Source of the DNA: Lachnospiraceae bacterium
GTDB lineage: Bacteria; Bacillota; Clostridia; Lachnospirales; Lachnospiraceae
NCBI GenBank assembly: GCA_900768755.1
Contig: CAAGDV010000001.1
Span: forward strand, 1-64,000
Direction of reading: 5' to 3'
DNA length: 64,000 nt
Below the pieces are notes generated by a model. The model was not told where the DNA came from. It was given only the letters and a program-made list of their open reading frames with translations, and ran no database searches. Below, one piece after another: positions 1-9,112 of the stretch. How positions within the stretch are numbered: the first letter of the stretch is position 1; every line of letters starts with the position of its first letter. The position numbers and the translations under genes are program-made.

Positions 1-399
1 AAACTGACGCAGGCACAGCTTGGTGAAGCTGTGGGCTTATCCGACGTACGAATCCGTCAGTACGAAATCGGCAACCGCACACCCAAAGAGGATATGATAC
101 AGGAGCTGGCAAAAGCCTTAGACTGTAATTACCGCTCCATCTACGAACCTTCCCTCTACGCAGCGGAAGATGTGATGTATGCTCTCTTTGAATTGGATGA
201 GCACTACAATATGCCCCTCTATGAAGTGGCGGATCCTGAGGACCCTACTGAGAAACATATCGCTGTTGGTTTTAATTATTCTTTACTGGATGATTTCCTG
301 AATACCTGGAAAAAGAAAAAAGAGGACTTAGCCTCCGGTAAAATTACCAAAGAAGAGTATTTTGAATGGAAGATTAACTGGCCTCACAAGGATGAATAA
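1..399 (+). CDS. XRE-family transcriptional regulator, 5' end outside window
   Basis: The frame is already open at base 1 and runs 132 codons to a TAA, so the true start lies upstream. Residues 1-45 read as the second half of a Cro/C1-type helix-turn-helix (LTQAQLGEAVGLSD followed by IRQYEIGNRTP, the recognition helix and its following turn). The rest is an acidic, charged C-terminal part with no motif I recognise. Such regulators bind operator DNA and are common on integrated elements; here it is the only gene on the plus strand before tuf and is followed by its own terminator. Fold assignment is firm; its target genes cannot be told from this window. Confidence 0.8.
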   Translation, partial: KLTQAQLGEAVGLSDVRIRQYEIGNRTPKEDMIQELAKALDCNYRSIYEPSLYAAEDVMYALFELDEHYNMPLYEVADPEDPTEKHIAVGFNYSLLDDFLNTWKKKKEDLASGKITKEEYFEWKINWPHKDE

Positions 400-425
400 A
401 AACGACGTGTATCACACGCGTATCA

Positions 426-465
426 CAAGCCCATTTTGAGTGAAGAACTTGAAACGGGCTTTTTA
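426..465 (+). terminator. Rho-independent terminator of the XRE gene
   Basis: About 30 bases after the stop codon, AAGCCCaTTT pairs with AAAcGGGCTT around a 14-base loop and is followed by a T-rich run (CTTTTTATAT). This is a normal intrinsic terminator for the plus-strand regulator gene. Confidence 0.7.
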
Positions 466-617
466 TATGTTCGTTAATCTTCTCTACGAAATGCAACCTC
501 GCCTAACGGCTCGGTCGTGGCATTCGCCACATAAGAAAAGCCACTAATACCCAAGACCTTGAGCAAGCTCAATCCCTTGGTTTTAGCGGCTTTCTTGCAT
601 TTCTCATTGCTAACACG
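466..617. other. Gene-poor stretch with a long imperfect hairpin
   Basis: No convincing gene. An imperfect inverted repeat runs from about 533 to 596 (AAGAAAAGCC at the left, GGCTTTCTT at the right) with a second small palindrome, TTGAGC-AA-GCTCAA, at its tip. A minus-strand frame of 70 codons (686-474) crosses this region and the tuf terminator and lacks a ribosome-binding site; its C-terminal part (after about codon 30) looks protein-like but could be a remnant of an element. Together with the XRE gene this may be the edge of an inserted element next to tuf. That is inference only. Confidence 0.35.
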
Positions 618-658
618 CAAAAACCGCAACTCCTCATAAAATGAGGAATTGCGGCTTG
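616..658 (-). terminator. Terminator of the rpsL-rpsG-fusA-tuf operon
   Basis: On the minus strand, 35 bases past the tuf stop, a 14-bp stem (CCGCAATTCCTCAT pairing with ATGAGGAGTTGCGG, one wobble) with a three-base loop is followed by a T-run. It closes the str operon. Confidence 0.9.
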
Positions 659-689
659 TATTTAAGTTTCTATGATACGAAATCAAAGA

Positions 690-1877
690 TTACTCGATGA
701 TAGTAGCAACTCTACCAGAACCTACAGTACGTCCACCTTCACGGATAGCGAATGTAAGACCCTGCTCCATAGCGATTGGATGGATGAGCTCGATTGTCAT
801 CTCAATGTTATCGCCAGGCATGCACATCTCGGTTCCTGCAGGAAGTGCGCAAACACCGGTAACGTCTGTTGTTCTGAAGTAGAACTGAGGACGATAGTTG
901 TTGAAGAAAGGTGTATGACGGCCACCCTCGTCTTTTGTAAGAACGTAAACCTGAGCTGTGAACTTCTTATGGCATGTTACAGTGCCCGGTTTAGCGATAA
1001 CCTGTCCACGAACGATCTGGTCACGGTTGATACCACGAAGAAGTGCTCCGATGTTATCTCCGGCCATAGCCTCATCAAGCTGCTTTCTGAACATCTCGAT
1101 ACCGGTAACAACGGTCTTCTGTGTATCTTCCTTAACACCAAGGATCTCAAGCTCCTCGTTAAGGTGAAGTGTTCCTCTCTCTACTCTACCTGTTGCAACA
1201 GTACCACGACCTGTGATTGTGAATACGTCCTCAACCGGCATAAGGAAAGGCTTATCTGTATCTCTGACAGGATCAGGGATGTATGAGTCAACAGTTGCCA
1301 TGAGCTCCATGATCTTGTCTCCCCATTCTCCGTTAGGATCCTCAAGAGCCTTAAGAGCTGAACCCTTGATGATAGGGCAATCTGTGAAGCCATACTCCTC
1401 AAGCTGCTCTGTAACTTCCATCTCAACGAGCTCGATAAGCTCCTCATCATCAACCATATCGCACTTGTTAAGGAATACTACGATATAAGGAACGCCTACC
1501 TGACGAGCAAGAAGGATGTGCTCCTTTGTCTGAGCCATAACACCATCAGTAGCAGCAACAACGAGGATTGCACCATCCATCTGTGCAGCACCGGTAATCA
1601 TGTTCTTTACATAGTCAGCGTGACCAGGGCAGTCAACGTGTGCATAGTGTCTGTTCTCTGTCTGATACTCAACGTGAGCAGTAGAAATTGTGATACCTCT
1701 TTCTCTCTCCTCCGGTGCCTTATCGATGTTCTCGAAGTCTACCTTCTCGTTACCGGCAACTCTCTCAGCCAATACCTTTGTGATAGCAGCTGTCAAAGTT
1801 GTTTTACCATGATCTACGTGACCAATGGTACCAATATTACAATGCGCTTTGTTTCTTTCAAATTTAGCCTTAGCCAT
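690..1877 (-). CDS. tuf: Translation elongation factor Tu
   Basis: EF-Tu, the GTPase that brings aminoacyl-tRNA to the ribosomal A site. The 395-residue product has the usual length and all G motifs: GHVDHGKTT (P-loop, about residue 20), RGITI (switch I), DCPGH (about residue 82), NKCD (about 137) and GSALKAL (about 175), then beta-barrel domains 2 and 3 ending in GRVATIIE. An AGGAGG-type ribosome-binding site precedes the ATG. It is the last gene of the str operon, 86 bases after fusA, and is followed by a strong terminator. Nothing unusual in the sequence; identity is certain. Confidence 0.99.
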   Translation of the reverse strand: MAKAKFERNKAHCNIGTIGHVDHGKTTLTAAITKVLAERVAGNEKVDFENIDKAPEERERGITISTAHVEYQTENRHYAHVDCPGHADYVKNMITGAAQMDGAILVVAATDGVMAQTKEHILLARQVGVPYIVVFLNKCDMVDDEELIELVEMEVTEQLEEYGFTDCPIIKGSALKALEDPNGEWGDKIMELMATVDSYIPDPVRDTDKPFLMPVEDVFTITGRGTVATGRVERGTLHLNEELEILGVKEDTQKTVVTGIEMFRKQLDEAMAGDNIGALLRGINRDQIVRGQVIAKPGTVTCHKKFTAQVYVLTKDEGGRHTPFFNNYRPQFYFRTTDVTGVCALPAGTEMCMPGDNIEMTIELIHPIAMEQGLTFAIREGGRTVGSGRVATIIE

Positions 1878-1963
1878 TTTTAAAATCCTCCTTTAATTAT
1901 CCCCACTGGGTAACTTGTTTAGCTTGTTTAATTATATTTCATAGCTGAAATTATTGCAACTAT

Positions 1964-4081
1964 TTATTTTGCTCTGCTTGAAATAATTTTGTCCTGAACA
2001 TTCTTAGGCACCTGCTCGTATCTCTCAAAGAACATTGAGTAGTTACCACGTCCCTGTGTTGCAGAACGGAGTTCTGTTGAATAACCGAACATCTCTGCAA
2101 GCGGAACCAATGCGCGAACAATCTTACCTCCGCCAAGGTCATCCATGCTCTGAACCTGTCCACGTTTTGCATTCAAGCTTCCGATTACATCGCCCATGTA
2201 TTCCTCAGGCATTGTAACTTCGACTTTCATGATAGGCTCAAGGAGAACCGGATTAGCCTTTGACATTGCATCCTTAAATGCCATAGAACCGGCAATGTGG
2301 AATGCCATCTCTGATGAATCGACTTCATGGTATGATCCATCGTATACGTTGGCATGAACACCAAGAACAGGGAATCCTGCAACAATACCGGCCTTTGTAG
2401 CCTCTTCGATACCTTCGCCTACTGCAGGGATGTATTCCTTAGGAATAGCACCGCCGACAACAGTTGACTCAAACTCGAAGGTCTTCTCGCCGTTCGGATC
2501 CATAGGTGAGAATTTAACCTTACAATGTCCGTACTGTCCACGACCACCTGACTGCTTAGCATACTTGCTGTCAACATCAACTTCTTTGGTGATTGTCTCT
2601 TTGTATGCAACCTGAGGTGCACCGACATTTGCCTCTACCTTGAACTCACGAAGGAGTCTGTCAACGATAATCTCAAGATGGAGCTCACCCATACCTGCGA
2701 TGATTGTCTGGCCTGTCTCAGCATCTGTATGAGCCTTGAAGGTCGGATCTTCTTCTGCAAGTTTAGCCAATGCTTCACCCATCTTACCCTGAGCGTCTTT
2801 GGTCTTAGGCTCAATAGCAAGCTCAATAACCGGCTCCGGGAATTCCATTGACTCAAGAATTACAGGATGCTGCTCATCGCAGATTGTATCACCTGTTCCG
2901 GTAACCTTAAAGCCAACGGCTGCAGCGATATCTCCTGAATATACTTTGTCAATCTCGGTACGGGCGTTAGCGTGCATCTGCACAATACGTCCTACACGCT
3001 CTTTTTTGTCCTTAGTAGAGTTATATACATATGAACCGGAGTTCAAAGTACCTGAGTAAACTCTGAAGAATGCAAGCTTTCCAACGAACGGGTCGGTCAT
3101 AATCTTAAATGCAAGTGCTGAGAACGGCTCATCATCTGATGAGTGACGAACGATAGGATTGCCTTCCATATCAACACCTGTGATATCAGGGATATCTGTA
3201 GGTGCCGGCATGTACTCAATGACACCGTCAAGCATCTTCTGTACGCCTTTGTTCTTGTAAGCAGAACCGCAGAATACAGGTACTGCCGCACTCTCAATTG
3301 TTCCTTTACGGAGAGCTGCCTTAAGCTGCTCAACTGACGGCTCCTCGCCTTCAAGATACATCATTGTCAAGTCGTCATCCAACTCGCAAATCTTCTCTAC
3401 AAGGTTGTCATGCCACTTGTTGGCAAGGTCTTTAAGGTCATCGGGGATTGCAGTAATCTCGATATCCTCGCCCTTATCATCCTTGTAGTAATATGCTTCC
3501 ATCTCAAAAAGGTCAATGATTCCCATGAAATCTGCCTCTTTGCCAATCGGAATCTGTACAGGAATAGCGTTTTTGCCAAGACGGTCAATGATTGTCTGAA
3601 CAGAGTAGAAAAAGTCTGCTCCCATCTTATCCATCTTGTTGATGAATGCCATTCTCGGTACGTTATAAGTGTCAGCCTGACGCCATACGTTCTCTGACTG
3701 CGGCTCAACACCTGCCTTGGCATCAAATACACCTACTGCACCATCAAGTACACGAAGCGAACGCTCAACTTCAACAGTGAAGTCAACATGTCCGGGTGTG
3801 TCGATGATGTTGATACGGTGCTCTAAAGCTCCGGCCTTTGGCTTGTGATGATCCTCCAATGTCCAGTGACATGTGGTAGCGGCTGATGTGATTGTGATAC
3901 CTCTCTCCTGCTCCTGTTCCATCCAGTCCATGGTAGCAGTACCTTCATGAGTATCACCAATCTTGTAGTTAACACCGGTATAATAAAGAATACGCTCTGT
4001 CAATGTTGTCTTACCTGCATCAATATGAGCCATAATACCGATATTTCTGGTTCTCTCTAACGGATATTCTCTTCCAGCCAA
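1964..4081 (-). CDS. fusA: Translation elongation factor G
   Basis: EF-G, the GTPase that drives tRNA-mRNA translocation and, with RRF, ribosome recycling. The 705-residue protein shows AHIDAGKTT (P-loop, about residue 18), RGITI, DTPGHVDF (about 94) and NKMD (about 148), followed by domains II-V, including the RGQYGH and GGGKIVRA-type elements of the C-terminal domains. The start is a TTG (MAGREYPLER) at a good distance from an AGGAGG site; the usual Firmicutes EF-G N-terminus supports this choice. It lies 35 bases after rpsG and 86 before tuf in the str operon. A single copy typical of the canonical fusA class. Confidence 0.98.
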   Translation of the reverse strand: MAGREYPLERTRNIGIMAHIDAGKTTLTERILYYTGVNYKIGDTHEGTATMDWMEQEQERGITITSAATTCHWTLEDHHKPKAGALEHRINIIDTPGHVDFTVEVERSLRVLDGAVGVFDAKAGVEPQSENVWRQADTYNVPRMAFINKMDKMGADFFYSVQTIIDRLGKNAIPVQIPIGKEADFMGIIDLFEMEAYYYKDDKGEDIEITAIPDDLKDLANKWHDNLVEKICELDDDLTMMYLEGEEPSVEQLKAALRKGTIESAAVPVFCGSAYKNKGVQKMLDGVIEYMPAPTDIPDITGVDMEGNPIVRHSSDDEPFSALAFKIMTDPFVGKLAFFRVYSGTLNSGSYVYNSTKDKKERVGRIVQMHANARTEIDKVYSGDIAAAVGFKVTGTGDTICDEQHPVILESMEFPEPVIELAIEPKTKDAQGKMGEALAKLAEEDPTFKAHTDAETGQTIIAGMGELHLEIIVDRLLREFKVEANVGAPQVAYKETITKEVDVDSKYAKQSGGRGQYGHCKVKFSPMDPNGEKTFEFESTVVGGAIPKEYIPAVGEGIEEATKAGIVAGFPVLGVHANVYDGSYHEVDSSEMAFHIAGSMAFKDAMSKANPVLLEPIMKVEVTMPEEYMGDVIGSLNAKRGQVQSMDDLGGGKIVRALVPLAEMFGYSTELRSATQGRGNYSMFFERYEQVPKNVQDKIISSRAK

Positions 4082-4116
4082 GATATTTTCCTCCTATATT
4101 TGATACTGTTATGAGA

Positions 4117-4587
4117 CTAGAATCTGTAGTGAGCAAATGCCTTGTTAGCCTCTGCCATTCTGTGCATTTCTTCTTTTCTCTTAACTGCTGCACCTGTGTT
4201 GTTAGATGCATCAAGAATCTCGTTCGCAAGTCTTTCTTCCATTGTCTTCTCACTTCTTGAACGAGAAAATGTTGTTAACCAACGAAGTCCGAGAGCCTGT
4301 CTTCTGTCTGCTCTTACCTCAATAGGTACCTGGTAAGTAGCACCGCCGATACGTCTTGCCTTAACCTCAAGTACAGGCATTACGTTGTTCATAGCTTCCT
4401 CGAACACTTCCAAAGCCGGCTTACCGGCCTTTTCTTCAACCTTGGCAAATGCTCCGTATACAATCTTCTGAGCTGTACTCTTCTTACCGTCTAACATAAT
4501 GTTATTGATAAGCTTTGTAACAACCTTGCTGTTGTACATAGGATCTGCCAATACGTCTCTTTTCTGAGTATGTCCTTTACGTGGCAC
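4117..4587 (-). CDS. rpsG: 30S ribosomal protein S7
   Basis: S7 nucleates assembly of the 3' domain of 16S rRNA and lies at the mRNA exit channel. The 156 residues match the family length; MPRKGHTQKRD at the N-terminus, GGATYQVP (about residue 80) and the Arg-rich helix RRQALGLRW are typical. Translation starts at GTG, placed 8 bases after AAGGAGGG. The 134-base spacer from rpsL is longer than in many relatives and could hold an S7 autoregulatory site, but no such structure was established here. Second gene of rpsL-rpsG-fusA-tuf. Confidence 0.98.
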   Translation of the reverse strand: MPRKGHTQKRDVLADPMYNSKVVTKLINNIMLDGKKSTAQKIVYGAFAKVEEKAGKPALEVFEEAMNNVMPVLEVKARRIGGATYQVPIEVRADRRQALGLRWLTTFSRSRSEKTMEERLANEILDASNNTGAAVKRKEEMHRMAEANKAFAHYRF

Positions 4588-4721
4588 GGTTCTTCCCTCC
4601 TTAATAGAATTAATTCATCGGTACTCACATGTGTCATAATGTGTTCGCGCTCGGTATATTATAACCTGCAACCAACAGGAAATATATCTACATCCGGCAC
4701 TAACTGACTAAAACGTGAATA

Positions 4722-5141
4722 TTATTTTGCGTCTTTCGGTCTCTTTGCGCCGTATTTTGAACGCGCCTGTCTTCTCTTAGCAACTCCTGCCGTATCGAGT
4801 GTTCCTCTGACGATATGGTATCTTGTTCCCGGAAGGTCTTTTACTCTTCCTCCTCTTACCAGAACAACGCTATGCTCCTGAAGGTTGTGACCTTCGCCCG
4901 GAATGTAGCTTGTTACTTCGATACCGTTAGAAAGACGAACTCTGGCAATTTTTCTAAGAGCTGAGTTAGGTTTCTTAGGGGTCTTTGTCTTAACAGCAGT
5001 ACATACACCTCTCTTCTGCGGAGAAGCTGAATCAATAGCTTTCTTCTGAAGTGAGTTGTAGCTCTTCTGAAGTGCAGGTGCTGTAGACTTCTTAACAGAT
5101 GTCTGTCTGCCCTTTCTTACTAACTGGTTAAATGTAGGCAT
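4722..5141 (-). CDS. rpsL: 30S ribosomal protein S12
   Basis: S12 sits at the decoding centre and controls tRNA selection; it is the classic site of streptomycin-resistance mutations. The 139-residue product shows the standard segments: MPTFNQLVRKGR at the N-terminus, KTPKKPNSALRK (the streptomycin-site lysine around residue 55), GEGHNLQEHS and the PGTRYHIVRG-type loop (second resistance site), ending SKYGAKRPK. Both resistance-site lysine positions look wild-type. First gene of the str operon and directly served by a consensus sigma-A promoter at 5246-5274. Confidence 0.98.
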   Translation of the reverse strand: MPTFNQLVRKGRQTSVKKSTAPALQKSYNSLQKKAIDSASPQKRGVCTAVKTKTPKKPNSALRKIARVRLSNGIEVTSYIPGEGHNLQEHSVVLVRGGRVKDLPGTRYHIVRGTLDTAGVAKRRQARSKYGAKRPKDAK

Positions 5142-5245
5142 TCTTATTCACCTCCTGTACATAAATTTCCTTGGTTGCGAATCTGATAACTCAAATTCAT
5201 AATTGCGCACAAAAATAAGCCATGCTCAAAGTGCACGCAAATAGT

Positions 5246-5274
5246 ATTATATCCGTCGATTTGTAATATGTCAA
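5246..5274 (-). promoter_or_regulatory. Sigma-A promoter of the str operon
   Basis: Reading the minus strand, TTGACA (5274-5269), a 17-base spacer and TATAAT (5251-5246): both hexamers are perfect consensus. It sits between the rpoC terminator and rpsL, leaving a leader of about 100 bases. Confidence 0.92.
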
Positions 5275-5283
5275 TATCTTTTT

Positions 5284-5317
5284 AAAAAAAGAGAGACCGA
5301 ATCCCGATCTCTCTTTG
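5284..5317 (-). terminator. Terminator of rpoB-rpoC
   Basis: Just past the rpoC stop, AAAGAGAGATCG pairs with CGgTCTCTCTTT around a short loop and runs into seven T on the minus strand. It separates the rpo unit from the str operon promoter immediately downstream. Confidence 0.9.
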
Positions 5318-5325
5318 GTAAATCA

Positions 5326-8300
5326 TTATTCAACAACTATTTCTTCAGCGTCCTGAAACTCATCAGCCGCATCAAAGTCCTCGGAAATTGTAATTTCCTC
5401 GTCCTGCGCAACATCGCTGTCAAGCATTACTGAGCGGTATCTCTTCATACCTGTTCCGGCCGGAATCAGCTTACCGATAAGAACGTTTTCCTTAAGTCCG
5501 ATAAGCGGATCTACTTTTCCGTTGATTGCAGCCTCAGTGAGAACCTTTGTGGTCTCCTGGAAGGATGCTGCTGAAAGGAATGAATTGGTTGCCAGCGCAG
5601 CCTTTGTAATACCGAGCATAATCTGGGTACCCTCTGCCGGGCGAAGTCCTTTGGCTGTCAGTTCATCATTAATCTCGTTGAAGTCAAGTACATCAACTGT
5701 TATTCCCGGAAGATATTCCGAATCGCCCGGATTGTCGATTCTGATCTTCTTAAGCATCTGACGGACAATAACCTCAATGTGCTTATCGTTAATCTCAACA
5801 CCCTGAAGTCTATATACTCGCTGAACTTCGCGGAGCATATAATCCTGAGCAGCTCTTACACCTTTTATCTTCAGGATATCATGCGGGTTAACGCTTCCTT
5901 CGGTAAGTTCGTCTCCGGCTTCAAGTACGGAATCATCCATAATCTTGATTCTTGAACCGTAAGGAATGAGATAGTTCTTTACATTGCCGTCTTCGCTGGT
6001 AATAACAACTTCTCTCTTCTTTTTGGTGTCAACAATTTTGGCCTTGCCGCCAAACTCTGCAATAATTGCAAGTCCCTTCGGTTTTCTCGCCTCGAAAAGC
6101 TCTTCAACTCTCGGAAGACCCTGTGTGATATCATCACCGGCAACACCACCTGCGTGGAATGTACGCATGGTAAGCTGTGTACCGGGCTCACCGATTGACT
6201 GTGCGGCGATAATTCCGACTGCCTCACCGACCTGAACCTGCTGTCCTGTAGCCATGTTGGCTCCGTAGCATTTTGCGCATACACCCAAATGGCATCTGCA
6301 GGTAAGAACGGTTCTTATTTTAACTTTTTCAAGTCCAAGCTTCTTGATAATCTCGGCTCTCTTAGGAGTAATCATGTGATTTCTCTTGATGAGAACTTCA
6401 CCAGTCTCAGGGTCTACAATGTTCTCGGCCACATATCTGCCGGTCACACGGTCCTTAAGACTCTCAATTTCTTCTCTTCCGTCCATGAAGGCCGTAACTT
6501 CCATTCCCGGAATATCCCTTCCCTCAGAGCAATCCATCTCGCGAATGATAAGCTCCTGAGATACGTCAACAAGACGTCTTGTAAGGTATCCTGAATCGGC
6601 TGTTCTGAGCGCGGTATCCGAAAGACCTTTTCTTGCACCGTGCGCTGAAATGAAGTATTCCAAAACATCCAACCCTTCACGGAAGTTTGACTTAATCGGG
6701 AGCTCAATGGTACGTCCCGATGTATCGGCCATAAGTCCACGCATACCTGCAAGCTGCTTAATCTGCTGGTTAGAACCACGGGCACCGGAATCTGACATCA
6801 TATGGATGTTGTTGTACTTGTCAAGTCCGTCGATAAGTACATCCGTAAGAGCTTTATCGGTCTTAAACCAGGTATCAACAACTTCTCTGTAACGCTCTTC
6901 CTCGGTGATAATACCTCTGCGGAAGTTTTTGTTGATAACTTCAACCGTTGCCTCTGCATCAGCAATCATCTGCTTCTTCTGTTCAGGAACCGTCATGTCG
7001 GAAATTGAAACCGTCATGGCTGCAATCGTTGAGTAATGGTATCCCATAGACTTAATTGCATCCAGAACTTCCGCCGTCTTGGTTGCCCCGTGTGTATTAA
7101 TAACTTTCTCAAGTATCTGCTTAAGGTGTTTTTTGCCTACATGAAAGTCAATCTCATATTTAAGGACGCCTTCGTCAGTGCTCCTGTCAACAAAGCCAAG
7201 ATCCTGAGGAATAATCTCGTTAAAAATGAGTCTTCCGAGTGTAGTTTTTACATTGCCTTCAACAACTCTTCCATCCAAAAGTGTAACCTCGCGGTGGATG
7301 TAAATCGTCTGATGAAGAGTAATCTGCTTATTGTCATAGGCAATAAGTGCCTGATTCATTGAAGAGAAACGATGTCCGAACAGATCCCTCGGCGTACAAA
7401 TCACGTGGCGGTTACGGTCGGTAACATCCTCAAAATGAATCATGTCATCCATTGTAAGCTTGCCGTCTTCAATTTCTTTTCTGATATCGTCAAGGTCAGT
7501 GTAAACCTTATCTGATACAGTAGTAACTCCAACCTCGTCCTTGTGGTCTGCAAGTCTGGTCATTGTCAGATAATAAATTCCCAATACCATATCCTGTGAA
7601 GGAACCGCAACCGGACCTCCGTCTGACGGCTTAAGAAGGTTGTTAGGTGAGAGCAAAAGGAATCTGCACTCCGCCTGTGCCTCAACAGAAAGCGGAAGAT
7701 GCACAGCCATCTGGTCACCATCGAAGTCGGCGTTGAAAGCGGTACATACCAAAGGATGAAGCTTTATAGCCTTACCTTCTACAAGAATCGGCTCAAAAGC
7801 CTGAATTCCGAGTCTGTGAAGTGTGGGTGCACGGTTAAGCATTACCGGATGCTCTTTGATAACATCCTCGAGAACATCCCAAACCTCTGTCTCAAGTCTC
7901 TCTACCATCTTTTTGGCATTCTTGATGTTATGGGCAACGCCGTTTGCCACAAGCTCTTTCATTACAAAAGGCTTGAACAGCTCGATAGCCATCTCCTTGG
8001 GGAGACCGCACTGATATATTTTAAGTTCAGGTCCTACTACGATAACCGAACGACCTGAATAGTCAACACGCTTACCAAGAAGGTTCTGACGGAAACGTCC
8101 CTGCTTACCTTTGAGCATATCCGAAAGAGATTTGAGAGCTCTGTTTCCGGGACCGGTTACAGGTCTTCCTCTTCTTCCGTTGTCGATAAGTGCATCAACT
8201 GCCTCCTGAAGCATTCTTTTCTCATTGCGGACAATGATTTCAGGTGCTCCAAGCTCCATAAGTCTTGCAAGACGGTTGTTTCTGTTGATAATTCTTCTGT

Positions 8301-9096
8301 ACAAGTCGTTAAGGTCTGATGTTGCAAATCTTCCGCCGTCAAGCTGAACCATCGGACGAAGATCGGGCGGAATAACCGGAACAACGTCGAGTATCATCCA
8401 CTCAGGCTTATTGCCTGACTCCCTGAATGCTTCAACAACCTCAAGTCTCTTTATTATTCTGGCTTTTTTCTGTCCTGAAACAGTCTTAAGCTCTGCTTTT
8501 AATTCCTGTGAGTCCTTCTCAAGGTCTATTCTCTGGAGAAGTTCTTTAATTGACTCTGCGCCCATTCCGGCTCTGAAGCGGTTGCCCCACTTCTCAACTG
8601 CCTCTGAGTACTCCTTTTCAGAAAGAATCTGCTTCTCCGAAAGGTCTGTCTCACCCGGGTCAAGAACGATATATGAGGCAAAATACAGAACCTTCTCAAG
8701 TGTTCTCGGCGAAATGTCGAGAATCAGTCCCATACGGCTCGGAATTCCTTTAAAATACCAGATATGTGATACGGGAGCAGCAAGGTTAATATGTCCCATA
8801 CGCTCTCTACGAACGCTGGCCTTAGTTACCTCAACACCGCATCTGTCACAGACTACGCCTTTATATCTGACCTTTTTAAATTTTCCGCAATGACATTCCC
8901 AGTCCTTGCTGGGTCCGAATATTTTCTCGCAGAACAATCCGTCGCGTTCCGGCTTCAAAGTTCTGTAGTTGATGGTTTCCGGCTTTAATACCTCGCCATG
9001 TGACCACTCGAGAATCTTCTCAGGAGAAGCAAGACCAATTTTGATTGAATCGAAAGTCATCGGTTCATATGCTTCGTTATTGTTAATCTCAGCCAT
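5326..9096 (-). CDS. rpoC: DNA-directed RNA polymerase subunit beta'
   Basis: Catalytic beta' subunit of RNA polymerase. The 1256-residue protein carries the N-terminal zinc ribbon (WECHCGKFKKVRYKGVVCDRCGV split as C-x-C...C-x2-C, about residues 66-85), the metal-chelating NADFDGDQMAVH loop (about 455-466), the second zinc cluster CRCHLGVCAKC (about 935) and the trigger-loop region MRTFHAGG. Length is normal for Clostridia, without large lineage insertions. The start MAEINNNEAYEPM has a ribosome-binding site (GGGAGCGC) within the 16-base gap from rpoB, so the two are co-translated from the promoter before rpoB. Confidence 0.98.
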   Translation of the reverse strand: MAEINNNEAYEPMTFDSIKIGLASPEKILEWSHGEVLKPETINYRTLKPERDGLFCEKIFGPSKDWECHCGKFKKVRYKGVVCDRCGVEVTKASVRRERMGHINLAAPVSHIWYFKGIPSRMGLILDISPRTLEKVLYFASYIVLDPGETDLSEKQILSEKEYSEAVEKWGNRFRAGMGAESIKELLQRIDLEKDSQELKAELKTVSGQKKARIIKRLEVVEAFRESGNKPEWMILDVVPVIPPDLRPMVQLDGGRFATSDLNDLYRRIINRNNRLARLMELGAPEIIVRNEKRMLQEAVDALIDNGRRGRPVTGPGNRALKSLSDMLKGKQGRFRQNLLGKRVDYSGRSVIVVGPELKIYQCGLPKEMAIELFKPFVMKELVANGVAHNIKNAKKMVERLETEVWDVLEDVIKEHPVMLNRAPTLHRLGIQAFEPILVEGKAIKLHPLVCTAFNADFDGDQMAVHLPLSVEAQAECRFLLLSPNNLLKPSDGGPVAVPSQDMVLGIYYLTMTRLADHKDEVGVTTVSDKVYTDLDDIRKEIEDGKLTMDDMIHFEDVTDRNRHVICTPRDLFGHRFSSMNQALIAYDNKQITLHQTIYIHREVTLLDGRVVEGNVKTTLGRLIFNEIIPQDLGFVDRSTDEGVLKYEIDFHVGKKHLKQILEKVINTHGATKTAEVLDAIKSMGYHYSTIAAMTVSISDMTVPEQKKQMIADAEATVEVINKNFRRGIITEEERYREVVDTWFKTDKALTDVLIDGLDKYNNIHMMSDSGARGSNQQIKQLAGMRGLMADTSGRTIELPIKSNFREGLDVLEYFISAHGARKGLSDTALRTADSGYLTRRLVDVSQELIIREMDCSEGRDIPGMEVTAFMDGREEIESLKDRVTGRYVAENIVDPETGEVLIKRNHMITPKRAEIIKKLGLEKVKIRTVLTCRCHLGVCAKCYGANMATGQQVQVGEAVGIIAAQSIGEPGTQLTMRTFHAGGVAGDDITQGLPRVEELFEARKPKGLAIIAEFGGKAKIVDTKKKREVVITSEDGNVKNYLIPYGSRIKIMDDSVLEAGDELTEGSVNPHDILKIKGVRAAQDYMLREVQRVYRLQGVEINDKHIEVIVRQMLKKIRIDNPGDSEYLPGITVDVLDFNEINDELTAKGLRPAEGTQIMLGITKAALATNSFLSAASFQETTKVLTEAAINGKVDPLIGLKENVLIGKLIPAGTGMKRYRSVMLDSDVAQDEEITISEDFDAADEFQDAEEIVVE

Positions 9097-9112
9097 TTTT
9101 CAGCGCTCCCTT

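Noticed and set aside
672..1286. A 204-codon open frame on the plus strand over tuf
   Set aside because: It is antisense to EF-Tu, has no ribosome-binding site and no protein-like pattern; the minus-strand gene is certain.
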